The notes beneath the pieces were generated by a model. The model did no database searches. It saw nothing but the letters and a program-made list of their open reading frames with translations, and was not told where the DNA came from. The position numbers and the translations under genes were made by a program. 64,000 nucleotides of DNA, taken from assembly GCA_946406115.1 (NCBI GenBank), contig OX291547.1:11165001-11229000 (forward strand), given 5' to 3'. Position 1 is the stretch's first letter, and each line of letters starts with the position of its first letter. Shown one piece after another: positions 43,341 to 54,045 of the stretch. This DNA is from Apoda limacodes (lineage: Eukaryota; Arthropoda; Insecta; Lepidoptera; Limacodidae).

Positions 43341-43478
43341 ATTATATAGTTACTATAGCATTATACTATAGTATTATATAGTGACTATAGTATTATACTA
43401 TAGAATTATATAGTGACTATAGTATTATACTATAGTATTATATAGTGACTATAGTATTATTATTTAGTTACTATAGTA
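43341..43478. repeat. 32-bp tandem repeat with internal palindromes
   Basis: The unit ATTATATAGTGACTATAGTA then TTATACTATAGT starts at 43341, 43373, 43405 and 43437, a period of exactly 32. Each unit contains self-complementary words (ACTATAGT, TACTATAGTA). The array can therefore fold on itself. It is not a CRISPR: there are no distinct spacers. Confidence 0.9.
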
Positions 43479-43799
43479 TATTTAGTAAAACTTAATATTA
43501 TAGTAATATAAGTATAGTACTTAAAGGGCAACAATATAATTAGGAGTTAGAAAACATTTTATAATGATGACTGTACAAAGAGATAAGAGAGAGACTTTGG
43601 GTCTTTTAGGAATTTCAGGCCTGGTACGTGAGGTTTCAGATATTGTTATTAAACCTATCTATTTACGGTTAAATACATCATATTCAACATTACTGACTTT
43701 AGTTTAGTGTAGCCCTAAGTATCTACAAATTAATTATTTTTGGGTACAGTATTTTTTTTAAATGTCATTAAGACATTGTATGTGGCTTGTTTCAGCACA

Positions 43800-43915
43800 T
43801 TCCCTATGATAATGGGAACATTTGCCTTGCGAATGGGGTGACACGGTACAGTGTAATAATAATGTACCATTCCGCAACTCGGTTTACAGAGTCGACGGTG
43901 CGTGTTTTTGTTTCT
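43800..43915 (+). repeat. Unnamed repeat G, copy 1
   Basis: Shares ATTTGCC..GCGAATGGGG, AATAATAAT..ACCA, a GGTTTA piece and GGTGCGTGTTTTTGTTT with 61245-61343 (same orientation). Confidence 0.45.
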
Positions 43916-44255
43916 TTATGTAATTTACTGGTTGTTTAGTAAGATTTGTTGTATTACATTTGCGGAAGTTTTGGTGCTCTGAAATGTCGTTGACTAAATA
44001 TTTTGTTAGAATATTTATGTTCCCAATAATAAAACAGCTCTTTAAAGCGTATAAAATAAAATAATAATCAAAAAGCCTTTTATTTTGTTGCAAATTACAT
44101 AAAGTACAACATGTAAATTCTATGTTAGTATTATAAATTATTGTTGTTAGTACTGAGTTTAGTTCTGAAATTTAGTAGTTAGTTTAGATTTTTTACATAA
44201 ATATTAAACTAATCGATGTTTATAAATATATTGCATTATTTAGTTATCTGCAAGT
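43916..44255. other. No gene seen
   Basis: AT-rich DNA. Confidence 0.4.
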
Positions 44256-44425
44256 ACCCCGCTGCAGGTAAAGGCCTCCTCCAAAGATAGCTAGTGCTCT
44301 CTAGATTGGGCTACTTGAAATCAGCTTGGGCCAGCTGTTTGTTTGAGCTTATCTTCCCAACCAGCTACATGTCGACCAATCCTTCTTTTGCCTTGTTGAC
44401 CTACCCATGTTGTCACCCTTTGAGC
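44256..44425 (-). pseudogene. C-terminal fragment of an endonuclease-reverse transcriptase (LINE relic)
   Basis: Translation of the minus strand gives QRVTTWVGQQGKRRIGRHVA, GWEDKLKQTAGPS, stop, FQVAQSREH, stop, LSLEEAFTCSGV. This is recognisable as the C-terminal end of the lepidopteran endonuclease-reverse transcriptase proteins (GKRR.GRP, RW.DDL, AGP.W...A..R..W..LEEA). Two in-frame stops make it non-functional. It may belong to the same class as the relic at 20230-21180, but the two do not overlap in sequence. Confidence 0.8.
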
Positions 44426-44551
44426 GTATACTACTATTGTGATTATAAACTTATTTGCATTTTGTAATCTAACCGCAACCTATGTCAATGTATTGGGACA
44501 ACTGTTGTCCAACGGCAAATTTAAGTTTGTCCCTCAATACAGTTTACCTTT

Positions 44552-44597
44552 TACAGAACCCTTGGTACGCGAGTCCAGCTCGCACTTGATTGGTTTT
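44552..44597 (-). repeat. Family A end fragment
   Basis: ACAGAACCCTTGGTACGCGA then GTCCAGCTCGCACTTGATTG. The inverted end module of family A without its body. Confidence 0.5.
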
Positions 44598-45500
44598 TTG
44601 TGTATGTTCTAGTAGGTACCTGAATGGTTTGAATTTACAAATGGACCCGGTACGTGGCGCTGCAGTCAGTGTGTCACTGATTATCTCCCGAACGGCAAGA
44701 ACGATTTTAATGATATGTTTTCTGTACGGTTTACTGGAGTACTGTAAAAATATTGCATTTTATTACATTCTTGCATTATTTTTGGAAAATCATTCAATAT
44801 GTCCTGCGGAAAGATTGCGGTTTCTGCAATAATGTACTATTTTTCCATACCATAAGTTGATGTGGATACCTAAGTGTTCATATTTGTCAATAATTATATG
44901 AGTACTTTTAAAAGAGAATACATAAATGTGTAATACGGATATCAGACGGATAGGATATGGTAAGTCCTTTCCACTCAATAAGCTTGAAGACATCTTACAA
45001 CGCAGTCGTGAACAAAGACTTCGACGCCGGCATCGCTCTGTCTTTCTACAATTGTGTTGGTTTCGTGTTCTGCCGTTGTGCCTAAACTCTTAGTTAACAT
45101 GGCACAGCAGCACAGCTTGAGGCTACAGCCAGGTTTCGAGGAAACAATCTACAAACGCTACACATAAAAGCCGATTATACTCCTCTGTCTTCTGTATAAT
45201 CTGTCGCATGAATGTGTTCTGTGACAGTAGTCTTTCAAAAAAGACAAGTTCCATGAATTGGAGGTTATTAAACCTTATTTTATGTTTATTGTTTTGTCAT
45301 GTAGCTGCCGTCCGTCTATCTGTCAGTTCTTATGCCACAGTAATTTCATTGTGAAACTATTATGAATAAGCCACAGAATAATTTATTAAGCGCTTTTAGG
45401 AACACGTAATTAAAATATGCCCGCTACAAAATATGTAGGTGTCAACATTTTCAAAGAAAGGTGGAAATGAAATAACATTTTTACTATTTAGATTATTAGA
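44598..45500. other. No gene recognised
   Basis: Balanced to AT-rich. The 80-codon open frame at 44590-44832 is hydrophobic but matches no family known to me. The segment 45000-45190 is less AT-rich and unmatched. Confidence 0.35.
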
Positions 45501-45502
45501 TT

Positions 45503-45720
45503 AAGCTTCTGCCCGCGACTCGACCCACGCTTGATTCGGTTACCAGCGTAGTTAAACTTTGTTATAGTAGTAGCCATAGTTCATTCACGTTAAATTTGTT
45601 TATAGTTGTTCCTGCGGGATTCGTTCGTTCAACTATCCTTGAGTCACATTTTAGCTCAATAAATTGGATGGTCCGTTGTGACGTTTGGCAATAACAAGCA
45701 AACAGACCTTCACAAATATA
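45503..45720 (-). mobile_element. Helitron-like element, inverted, diverged
   Basis: On plus it begins AAGCTTCTGCCCGCGACTCG (inverse of CGAGTCGCGGGCAGAAGCTT, a typical Helitron 3' hairpin end), followed by GGTTACCAGCGTAG and TTCCTGCGGGATTCG. The left terminus at the far side is not clear. Confidence 0.45.
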
Positions 45721-47074
45721 TATTCCTTTTTTATTTTAATAAATTTTTTTATGTTCTAAAATAGATTTTTACATACATCACAGCTCTTGGTTTGACTTGA
45801 AAGTTAAGACGTGTAAAAGTTTAAAACGCATTCAAAAAAAAATTTTTTTCAAACATACTCGTATATTTGTGTTTCTCTTATGGTCATTCATTCATATTTA
45901 TTTCTTATACTTACTTCACGTGACCTTCACAGAAATAACTTAAAAGAACTTGGATACTAACACATAGTCTGAAATTATTTTGAAACGTAATACGTAACAA
46001 GGCTAAACAATCTCTAGCGCGACTCCGACTTGGCTGTTTTTTTTTTATTATGTGCTGTTTTTTTTTGAAAGGTTAATCTGTAGTCACTTTAAGTGTTTAG
46101 ATAATGTAGTACAGTGGTTACGATAGACTAAAAAGAAAAAAAAAGTAAATACATAGAACTTTTGTTCAGATACACATCAAACAGATAGACATACTCTATG
46201 GACAGCGTAAGTTAGTACTAAAAAAGTCCCAAAAGCATCCTTTCCACTTCTTAAAATAAACATATTTTCATTCATAAATACGATCCTGAGAATATTACAA
46301 AAAAATAAAAAAAAAAACAACAGTAATATTTTACAATGAATGGCTCTACGTTTCCTTTGTCTGCAGCGTTGGAGTGAAGGACTCACTATTTGGTGGATGG
46401 TTTGCCTGAGGGTACTAAGAGCACTATTTTTATATAGAAAGGACAAGTGCTGTGACATTAAAAATAATTTTATATTTATATCTTTACTCTTCACTTTTTG
46501 ATACTGTAGACCTGGTATTATCAAATGCATACTTTGAGTGATTGTTCAAAAAAAAAATAAACAATATTATAACATGAATGTTTACTATAGATGTAGATTT
46601 AGATATACCTGAAAAAAAAAAAAAAAGTACATATTAATATTATTATGTCTATAATTATTTGTAAAATAAATACATACTAAAAATTAAACAGTCATCCCGT
46701 ACATTGACTCAAGTTGTTCTGGTGGTATCTACCCCGTATACAGTGAATATTTGTAGTTGCATTAACATTATTGTTTACCGTCATCCCATAGTCACATAAG
46801 TATAAGCAGGTTTTTCCCATTTTTCAAATGTCAGGGAATCTAACAACAGTCAGAGGGCACGTTCAAATGATAATCTGAGCATACGTTTTGTGAATTCACA
46901 GTGTGAATAATGCGTGCCGTGCCTACTGTGCCAGAAACGTCACGTAAGCTTGATATATACTTATCACCTGACTGGGTGACGTGCTCCGGAAATATTAGTG
47001 GGTAAATCCCAGAATTTTATTTGGTCTTTATCCTACTATATTAAACTAGCAATTTTTATACGCATTTATAGAAA
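45721..47074. other. No gene recognised
   Basis: AT-rich, with a family A-like scrap at 46016-46040 (CTAGCGCGACTCCGACTTGG) followed by a T run. The 117-codon minus-strand frame at 46177-46530 has no recognisable domain. Confidence 0.4.
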
Positions 47075-47200
47075 CCAGCTTTTGCCCGATGTTCCACCCG
47101 CCCTAATATCGATTATTGGTGTAGGATTTCAACGGCAACTCCAGCAACAGACAGACAGATTTACTTTTACATTCATAATATTTATATTGATAGATATATG
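47075..47200 (-). mobile_element. Helitron-like element with internal deletion
   Basis: On plus: CCAGCTTTTGCCCGATGTTC, CACCCGCCCTAATATCGA, GTAGGATTTCAACGGCAACT and CC, then directly ACAGACAGACAGATTTACTT and CATAATATT. The 3' third and 5' quarter of the family are joined without the middle. Confidence 0.65.
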
Positions 47201-47403
47201 GATTTTCGAAAGAATATAGCTTTTTAGTGGATGAACCGCTTGCTCCTTTTGTGATCACACTATCAAGTAAGGATTCTTTAAGTACCATTAACACAGCCGA
47301 TTTTATAAGGAATTACTGAAAACTATAACCAAACTGGGTTAAGATGCATTATTTTTATGCATATCAGACCCATAGAATTAGCTCAGCTTCATATATAAAA
47401 AAA

Positions 47404-47735
47404 AATCGGCCAACTGTGAGTCGAACTCGCGCACGGAGGATTCCGTACAAAATATAATAAAATAACTTTTCTGTGGATATTTCAACCGTCTTCCTGTTGC
47501 CGTTATCAATATCGAGTTAAAACAAGCAAAAAAATCACGTTTGCTGTATAGGAGCCCCTTTACATATTTATTTCATCCGGGTTTTTAGTATTTGTTGTTA
47601 TAGCGGCAACATAAAACATCTTCTATGAAAATTTCAACTGTCTATCACAGTTCATGAGATACAGCCTGGTGACAGACAGACAACGGAGTCTTAGTAATAG
47701 GATCCAGTTTTTAGCCTTTGGGTACAAAACCCTAA
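47404..47735 (+). repeat. Family A repeat, internally shortened copy
   Basis: Starts AATCGGCCAACTGTGAGTC then GAACTCGCGCACGGAGG. The first TATGGGAGCCCC segment is missing. It continues CGTCTTCCTGTTGCCGTTAT, AGGAGCCCCTTTACATATTT, ACAGCCTGGTGACAGACAGA and CTTTGGGTACAAAACCCTAA. Confidence 0.75.
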
Positions 47736-47744
47736 AAACTAAAT

Positions 47745-48280
47745 ATGTGCAGAGAGGAGCAGCTACAATTACTGAGACAAACCTCGCGGTTATGGAATGT
47801 TTTATCCCCAAAATGCGAACAGCAGTTGGAGCCAAATAATAGCAATGGCTAAGTCTGATCTGCGGATAAGCCAAGTTTCTTAGCCAAACTGTTAAAGATG
47901 CTTAATCCATGGATCTGCATATTTCTGATGCAAAATGAAAATTAGGTGCTGCCTTGGGGCTAAGTAAGAGATTGATGCTAAATTCGAATGTCTGGAAATA
48001 ATTGGTGCTTGATTTGAAGGCTTTGGCTTTAGAAGAGGCGCTTTCAGGTCACTTGCAAAAACAGTCAGAAGAAATTTTTTTAGTCATTTTACTTCTTACC
48101 ACAACTACTGGAGACCGATAATAAATTTTGTTACGGCACTAAAAGGAAAGTCGATCTATTGGACATTTTATTTGCCTCAAACTCAACTTACCATCTCGTG
48201 ATGCGGAAAGTCGATGCCGCATATTTGCATAACACAGCTGTGATGATCAAAAAGTCTTGTGTTTTCAAGTGTTAGACAAG
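47745..48280 (+). pseudogene. Decayed LINE, endonuclease-polymerase linker region
   Basis: Nucleotide similarity to LINE copy 1 can be followed through AATTACTGAGACAAACCTCG and GGTTATGGAATGTTTTAT (copy 1: 15413-15450), GGTGCTGCCTTGGGGCTAAG (15605), CGCTTTCAGGTCACTTGC (15698), AGGAAAGTCGATCTATTGG (15800) and ATAACACAGCTGTGATGATC (15911). It is far more diverged than either long copy and full of indels, so it is an older insertion. It is broken at about 48280 by the reversed tandem tails. Confidence 0.75.
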
Positions 48281-48298
48281 TTTTTTTTTTACACCACG

Positions 48299-48785
48299 AA
48301 GGTGCCAAACAAGCTTTCGGTCCACCTAATGGTAAGTGGTCACCGTAGCCTATGGACGCTTGTAACACCAGGGGTATCTCCCGCACGTTGTTCACCCTTC
48401 CAAAATATAATGACTTCTTTCTTTAAAAACCCCATCTACATAGGGAACTGTTCATGTGAGTAAATTATTTACATAAATCACCAAAATTTACCTCAGTCTT
48501 TATACCTATAACTTCCTATTCTGTTTTACACACGGGTGGGCGAAGGTGGCAAACAAGCTTTCGGTCCACCTAATGGTAAGCGGTCACCGTAGCCTATGGA
48601 CGCTTGTAACACCAGGGGTATCTCTCGCACGTTGCTGACCCTTCCAAAATATAATAACTTATTTCTTTTAAAACCCCATCTACATATGGAACTGTTCATG
48701 TGAGTAAATTATTTACATAAATCACCAAAATTTACCTTAGTCATTAGACCTATAAGTTCCTATTCTGTTTCACACACGGGTGGGC
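48299..48785 (-). repeat. Tandem duplication (2 x 244 bp) containing reversed LINE tails
   Basis: Copies 48299-48541 and 48543-48785 are nearly identical, with a period of 244. Each begins on plus with GGCAAACAAGCTTTCGGTCC, TAAG.GGTCACCGTAGCCT and ATGGACGCTTGTAACACCAG, the inverse of the 14-kb LINE tail. Each ends TTTTACACACGGGTGGG or a close variant. The pair sits inside an older LINE of the opposite orientation. Confidence 0.85.
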
Positions 48786-49290
48786 AATAACCATTGAGAG
48801 CCAAAGGCATGTAGTTTAGACATATTGACGCATCGACAGGGGTCTTCTGATGAAGTTGCCTATTCCCCGAGTATTTGTGTAAATGGTAGCAGCTTTTCAT
48901 CTGATAAATGTATAAGAGTCGTTGTTAAATGTTGTTGCTTCAAAAGTAAGTCTTATTGATCTTGAAGGTGTTTGGTTTTGTGATACTTCAGCTTTGTTTC
49001 TACTGAGTATCAATCATAGGTTTATCTCGATGACATACATTACTATTCGGCAAATAGTATTAAATGCATCTAAAGGCGAGACCACACTTTCCAATGTCTC
49101 TCAGTGGGTATGAAGAACAACTCTCATCTTATCAATGCAATTAAGACCCAAGTCTGTAAATTCACCGCTTAAAAACGTTATTTACTATTCCACGGCATAT
49201 TTCTTACTATCTACTAGAGCAGGTGAGATTCCTGTAGGAGTATTCTTACAACTATAAAGACAATTATAGAGTCTAGGTGGTCTAGCCGAA
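48786..49290 (+). pseudogene. Decayed LINE, reverse transcriptase region
   Basis: Continuation of the old LINE: AATAACCATTGAGAGCCAAA (copy 1 16307), GGGGTCTTCTGATGAAGTTG (16386), TTGTGTAAATGGTAGCAGCT (16430), CTTTGTTTCTACTGAGTATC (16541) and CAATTAAGACCCAAGTCTG (near 16740-16765). About 330 bp of the family sequence (15960-16300 of copy 1) are missing between this and the upstream piece. No frame remains. Confidence 0.7.
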
Positions 49291-49832
49291 AAAATTAAAA
49301 AAAGAGCAATACAAAGAGAAATAGAAGAAAAAGAAAGACTAAAGCATTCGTTGTCGATTTCTGAATCGTCTTCTTCCTTGTCACGTAACTATATGAAAGT
49401 TCATGAGAAAAGAGCAAGTCTTAGCCTTTTCATTAGCACATTAAAATCAATGATAAAACACAAATAATGTACTGCGAAACGACTGGTTTTTTAGGTGTTT
49501 TAGGTAATTTAATGCGACTTTTGTTCTTTTAGGATAGATACTCTATGTCTGTCGTCATATTGTTTGCGAATTCCTTCTGAAACGAGTGTTCTTAGTAAAT
49601 ATTCATAGTCATAAGCAGTCCAGATATTCACGTTTGCTTTTAATCTAATTAAAATTTGTGATAAGGAAGGAAGAAAAGAGCCTTGAAAGATGTTTCTTTG
49701 TTCTTTATGGGCTTGGGTGTAATTTAGTAGTAAAGTCACCACATCAATATATCTTGTTGTTGTTGTTGCTATATAAACTTCAAAGAAAAGCATACACATA
49801 ATAGTTTTAACATTTCAAAAGTATTCCGTTCC
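49291..49832. other. No gene recognised
   Basis: AT-rich with an A/G-rich tract at 49293-49345 (AAAAAATTAAAAAAAGAGCA). No frame with a recognisable domain. Confidence 0.4.
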
Positions 49833-50170
49833 GTTCCAGCGTCTTACCAGCTAGCGTTTTTTTTTCATACAGATGGTTCCACTGCAAGGACTCAAGGAAG
49901 GACTCACATAGAAAAAAACGTTAAATGGCTGTGCAAGCGTTCAAAAAGGTAGTAATTGAACAAACGGAGGGTCCTCAACCACTGGAAGGTATGCGGCGTT
50001 TCCAGTCCGCATCAGTCAGTGATTCTAGTAGTGACCCGTCTATTTCACGATATTCCCATGTGGGCCTATTACCTCTGTCCAAGACACCAGTAAGTTGGCG
50101 TAGATAGGACAGGTAGTGTAGAAATTCGCAGTCTAGGATGTAGAGTGGGAAAAAAAGAGCCGACCGGTAC
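49833..50170 (+). repeat. Unnamed repeat F, copy 2
   Basis: Partner of 33511-33850. It contains GGTATGCGGCGTTTCCAGTC, ATTACCTCTGTCCAAGACAC and GTAGATAGGACAGGTAGTG. An open frame at 49925-50107 ends LLPLSKTPVSWRR. Unknown class. Confidence 0.5.
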
Positions 50171-50194
50171 CAGCAACCTTAAGTCAGCAGGAGG

Positions 50195-50197
<3 letters not shown>

Positions 50198-50265
<68 letters not shown>
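50198..50265. repeat. (AT)n microsatellite
   Basis: About 34 uninterrupted AT dinucleotides directly after repeat F. The minus-strand frame through it (IYIYIY...) is an artefact of the repeat. Confidence 0.95.
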
Positions 50266-50267
<2 letters not shown>

Positions 50268-50678
50268 AAAAGGGAAAAGTGACTGCTTTGCCGTTTGTGG
50301 TCTGCGTGCTGGCCTCTAACTCTTCTGTGTTCTGTTTCTTGTATTGATGATATTGATTTGCACTGAGGTTTGGTAGATATCCGTGTAGCTTCAGTTGTTT
50401 TGTTTTTCTATTCAAGCATTCCTATTCTTATTCCTCCCGTTGCTTCCGAGACATTCCAACTGTTGCATTTTACTGTCTTGTGATGGTATTCAGTTTATGT
50501 CGTTAAGACATCTTCGTTAAGCTTCCGTTATCTGTAGGTTAAGCGTGAATTTAGATATTCAATAATTCAATGTTTTTATGTGAAAGTGTTCCAATATTTG
50601 CGTTTAGTTTTCCACCAGTAACGATATATTTTTATATCGTTATATTAGATATACAATGATTTATTTAAAAACATTATA
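50266..50678. other. No gene seen
   Basis: AT-rich DNA between the microsatellite and the Tc1-like element. Confidence 0.4.
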
Positions 50679-50680
50679 TA

Positions 50681-51262
50681 CACAACGGCACAATAAGCGG
50701 AACACAAAAAAAGGATTTGAACGAATGGCAGCAGGTTCTCTTTACTGATGAGTGCAGAGTTCTTTTAAAACAGATCGATGGGAGACAGCGAATATGGAGA
50801 CGCAAAGGAGAACGCCACATACAGTCTAATTTTGAACACACAGTGGCTTATGGTGGCGGCTCGATTATGGTTTGGGGAGGGATATGTTTGGGAGCTCGCA
50901 CGGAGTTAGTGATAGTCACAGGAGGGACCATGACAGCAGATCTATACATCAGAGACATTTTAGAAGAACATGTAGTACCATTTGCCCCATTTATTGGTGA
51001 CGACTTTATTCTAATGCAAGATAATGCTCGTGCTCATAGTGCACAATCGGTACAGGCATATCTGAGCCACGTAGGTATACCGGTGATGCAGTGGCTAGCA
51101 AATTCTCCCGATATGAATCCGATAGAGCATGTCTGGGACTTGCTAAAAAGAAGGGTTAAATCCAGAATGCCACCCCCAACAATCTCAATGATTTCGTCAA
51201 ATATATGCGTTATTATCTCATAGTCTCACTTTTTTTTCTGTTCCGCTAACTGTGCCGGTGTG
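50681..51262 (+). mobile_element. Internally deleted Tc1-like (DD34E) transposon
   Basis: Ends are inverted repeats of about 25 bp: left CACAACGGCACAATAAGCGG plus AACA, right (inverted) CACACCGGCACAGTTAGCGG plus AACAG. TA lies on both sides (50679-50680, 51263-51264). The left terminus is joined almost directly to the middle of a transposase, so the 5' UTR and the DNA-binding domains were deleted. The element is only 582 bp. It is a different family from the 35.7-kb Tc1-like element: the ends and protein do not match. Confidence 0.85.
50717..51223 (+). pseudogene. Tc1-like transposase, catalytic part only
   Basis: A 168-residue open frame. Asp11 lies in VLFTDECRV, Asp102 in LMQDNARAH and Glu137 in SPDMNPIEHVWD; 34 residues lie between the last two, the DD34E spacing of Tc1. 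The glycine-rich AYGGGSIMVWGGI box of the family is at residues 44-56. The N-terminal third with the paired helix-turn-helix domains is missing. The C-terminus after RVKSRMPPP is replaced by the fused end of the element. It can have no transposition activity by itself. Confidence 0.85.
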
Positions 51263-51493
51263 TATATTATTTCGGCTGAGAATTTGAGATTGTTAAATTT
51301 TAAATTTAACATATTGATATGTTTATTTAATGCAAAATACTTGCCAATTTTTTTTTTTAATTTGTGTTTTGTCGGTTTGCATTATGTGCCATAGAACGAA
51401 ATTTATTCTGAGTTAAACCAGTTGTAATCTGTGCTAAAATAAATCTAGTAGACGATCGACACCATTGTATTTCTATTTTTTTTTTCCTTTTTT

Positions 51494-51551
51494 TAGGGTT
51501 TCGTACCCAAAGGGAGCCAACGGAGCCCTATTACTAAGCCTACGCTGTCTC
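51494..51551 (-). repeat. Family A 3'-end fragment
   Basis: AGGGTTTCGTACCCAAAGGG and GAGCCCTATTACTAAGCCTA then CGCTGTC match the first part of the inverted copy at 5010. Confidence 0.65.
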
Positions 51552-51778
51552 TCCAATCATTAAAAGGTTCTATCTACTAGACCGATATAGGCAGAAGTCT
51601 AAAATATTCACCAAATAATAACAAATAATAAAAAGTTAAAAACGTAAAAATTTATAAGGGAGAAACACATTTTCGTTGTTCTTGCTCTATCGTTAAAACA
51701 GTAATAGATACAAACTTTAAACTTGCAGTGAAAAAAAGTGTGAACTTTAAAGCATAACAATTAAGTATAAATAAAAAC

Positions 51779-52041
51779 CTGCCAAGTGTGAGACGGGCCC
51801 GAGCAATTACCATTTTCAATTACCGCTACAACGCCATCTAGTTATTATTAAGAGAAACAGTCAAAAACAGACAGCAAGTTGTTTGTTGAAAACAATATTT
51901 AAAGTTATGCAACGCCGGGCTTGGTCAGTAATTGGATGGGTGACCGCTTAACGGCACACTTTTTATTTTTGTTTTTGTTTGTAAATCTCTTGAATAGGGG
52001 TAGGTACGGAACCCCGGCTTGCACTTGGTCGGTTTTTTTTT
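51779..52041 (+). repeat. Terminal-inverted-repeat element carrying a 5S rRNA fragment, copy 2
   Basis: Starts CTGCCAAGTGTGAGACGGGC, contains ACGCCATCTAG, the 5S-like block at 51909-51950 (CAACGCCGGGCTTGGTCAGT, AATTGGATGGGTGACCGCTT), GGTACGGAACCCCGGCTTGC and the end ACTTGGTCGG with a T run. The block matches the 3' half of the 5S internal control region of animals. Its flanks match copy 1 (12282-12580) throughout, so the fragment was acquired before the element spread. Confidence 0.65.
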
Positions 52042-53599
52042 CAATTTTGACAAGAAGCTACAAAAAAATCCTTTATTGTAATTTTATGCCAAGCCAACTG
52101 GGGATGTAAAATTTGATCATGTTATGAAAAGTGTATGTCGAAGAATCAAATTGATTTCACTCCCGCCGTTGAATACGTGTTCTATCACTGTGCCCGGAGT
52201 GTACTCAAGAGGCAATTCTAATAATAAGCAGGGTCGAGATACGAAGACGATGTAATGGGAATTCCTACATTCATAGAGAGTAATTCGATTTTTCAAAATA
52301 CGCCTTCGTTGTTGTACTAATTATTAGTTTTGTATGATCTTTGTGTTTATGTATATTTAGTAGTTTCCTATTAAGTAAGTTGTTAGCCCATTAGTCTATT
52401 AAATTGAACATAGAGGGGAAGGAAACACATGAATACCAATACAATTCGATTTTTGACAATTGACAAATAATTATCATATTAAATAATCATTAAGTGTCGC
52501 GAAGAATCTTACTGGTCCTAAATTTGTCTTCGCCGACATATAACTACTATGTTTATATTTCTCAAAGAGGTATGTCGTTTCATCCATCAACCCCTATCTA
52601 ATTTAGAAGAAGGATTTTTATGTTTTGATAATCTATTTAGGCCATGGTCAGAAATAGAGAAAACGCTTTATTTAATACTACCTAAATAGATACATACAAG
52701 ATGTAGAGCGTAATCTCTGCAACTTGTAAATTCTTAACTGGAACATTAAAATAAAGGTTTACTTTATTTTTCCCGAAGAAACTAACTTTGAAAATAAAAT
52801 AAGTTTAAGTTTAAAATATCAATACTTGTAACAAAAAATATAAAGAAAAAAAGAACGGTTCATAATATGGATTACCGCTTTATTATCCACTTCAAAACGT
52901 CAGCAACCAGAAATGTATATTTTTGTGTATCGTTTTGGTATTGTTTTGGTATGCATTAATAAGACCCGAGTTGGATACATAGAATGAGTGAAAATCGCGA
53001 ACGTTAATAGTCAAAAGCGCACTCAAACTTGAGTGTAATGCACCTATAGTTGCAAAACTTCTGAAGCTGAAGTTTGTTGTGCAAAACTAGGTTATCGGCT
53101 GTGCATTCGCTATTCCCTCCAAATAGGTATCTCACCGAGCCACGACTCGGAAGTTCTCTAATGAGATGAATAATTAAAGAGGCGGTAAATACCAGACTTG
53201 AACTTTGAATTTAAAGTGTTATGCAATCAATGATAAAATTCTTAATTATGAAAAATTAAACAGACTAATTGAAATGCGTACAAAACTTTTACTAAAATAT
53301 AATTGAGATATTGTGATACGGCGTCTAAAATGCTTTAAATCTGACCAGTTTGTGCTGGCCATTTCTTTATTTACAAGGATAAAAACATTGGTCTAAACGA
53401 TGACACTCAACATGTTCGGACAAGAGAAAAATCGGTCCTTTTTCATGTATAACGCGTGTGATTTTAGGTCCCTTATGGAGAAGGGCAGGGCGAACTACGG
53501 CGACAGCCTTATTGCCACACATTGATAAATATGGATATTAATATACTTCACTGCTCATAAAAATAAAAAAAAACAATAAAAGTAAGTTGACAAATGAGG
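52042..53599. other. No gene recognised
   Basis: AT-rich DNA. 53460-53520 is slightly richer in G+C (GGAGAAGGGCAGGGCGAACT) but has no extended frame. Confidence 0.4.
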
Positions 53600-53690
53600 T
53601 ACAAATAGTCGTCCTTATCGTTAAAGAGCGATCTCTACCAGGCAAACCTTTGTGAAGAGGAAATTATAAATGAGAGGTAGTACGGTATAT
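53600..53690 (-). mobile_element. LINE 3' tail, second copy of the 4.6-kb type
   Basis: GCGATCTCTACCAGGCAAAC, CTTTGTGAAGAGGAAATTAT and a TAGTACGGTAT end match 4700-4785 (GTGATCTCTACCAAGCAAAC, CTTGGGTAGAGAAAATCACA, TAGTGCGGTGT). The A/ATTC tail is replaced by an A-rich stretch at 53565-53582. Confidence 0.5.
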
Positions 53691-53707
53691 TTAATCTTGA
53701 AATATTT

Positions 53708-53815
53708 TTTTTTAATGCCACTAAGGTGGCAAACAAGCTTACGGTCCGCCTGATGATAAGCGGTCACCGTAGCCCATGGACGCTTGCAACACCAGGGATA
53801 TCACTCACGCGTGAT
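53708..53815 (-). mobile_element. 5'-truncated LINE tail, inverted
   Basis: TTTTTTTTTAATGCCACTAA on plus, then GGTGGCAAACAAGCTTACGG, TCCGCCTGATGATAAGCGGT, CACCGTAGCCCATGGACGCT, TGCAACACCAGGG and ATCACTCACGCG. This is the inverse of the 14-kb LINE 3' end, including both stem-loops and the A tail. Confidence 0.8.
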
Positions 53816-53884
53816 TATATTATATATTACAGTGTTTACAATAGACTGCGAGTTCGGTAACCTGTCCAATGGACTGCGCAATAG

Positions 53885-54045
53885 CCTCACGAAATTGGCC
53901 ACTCTTTAAAAAGAGACAACGTTAACCCGTGGTATCTTTTCTCTTAAAAAAGACATCACAGTTTCGCTTCGTCCATATCATACTTTTGCGCCTATATTTT
54001 TCACATTTGGCTAGGAAATGCGCTGTCCGTTTTTCTATGTATATG
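53885..54045 (-). repeat. Foldback repeat D, copy 3 (inverted)
   Basis: On plus: GAAATTGGCCACTCTTTAAA, AACCCGTGGTATCTTTTCTC, AAGACATCACAGTTTCGCTT and AAATGCGCTGTCCGTTTTTC. This is the inverse of 3118-3285 in the same order of parts. Confidence 0.55.

Noticed and set aside
43341..43478. Short regular repeats as a CRISPR-like array
   Set aside because: The 32-bp units are directly adjacent with no unique spacers, and the DNA is from an animal.
46177..46530. 117-codon minus-strand open frame
   Set aside because: No recognisable domain, low-complexity phenylalanine/leucine-rich stretch from A/T runs, and no nearby gene signals. A chance frame in AT-rich DNA cannot be excluded.
50179..50415. 78-codon minus-strand frame with long IYIYIY run
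   Set aside because: Created by the (AT)n microsatellite.
51909..51950. Candidate 5S rRNA gene
   Set aside because: Only about 45 of 120 nt are present and the same fragment with the same flanks occurs at 12388-12440. It is part of a repeat.
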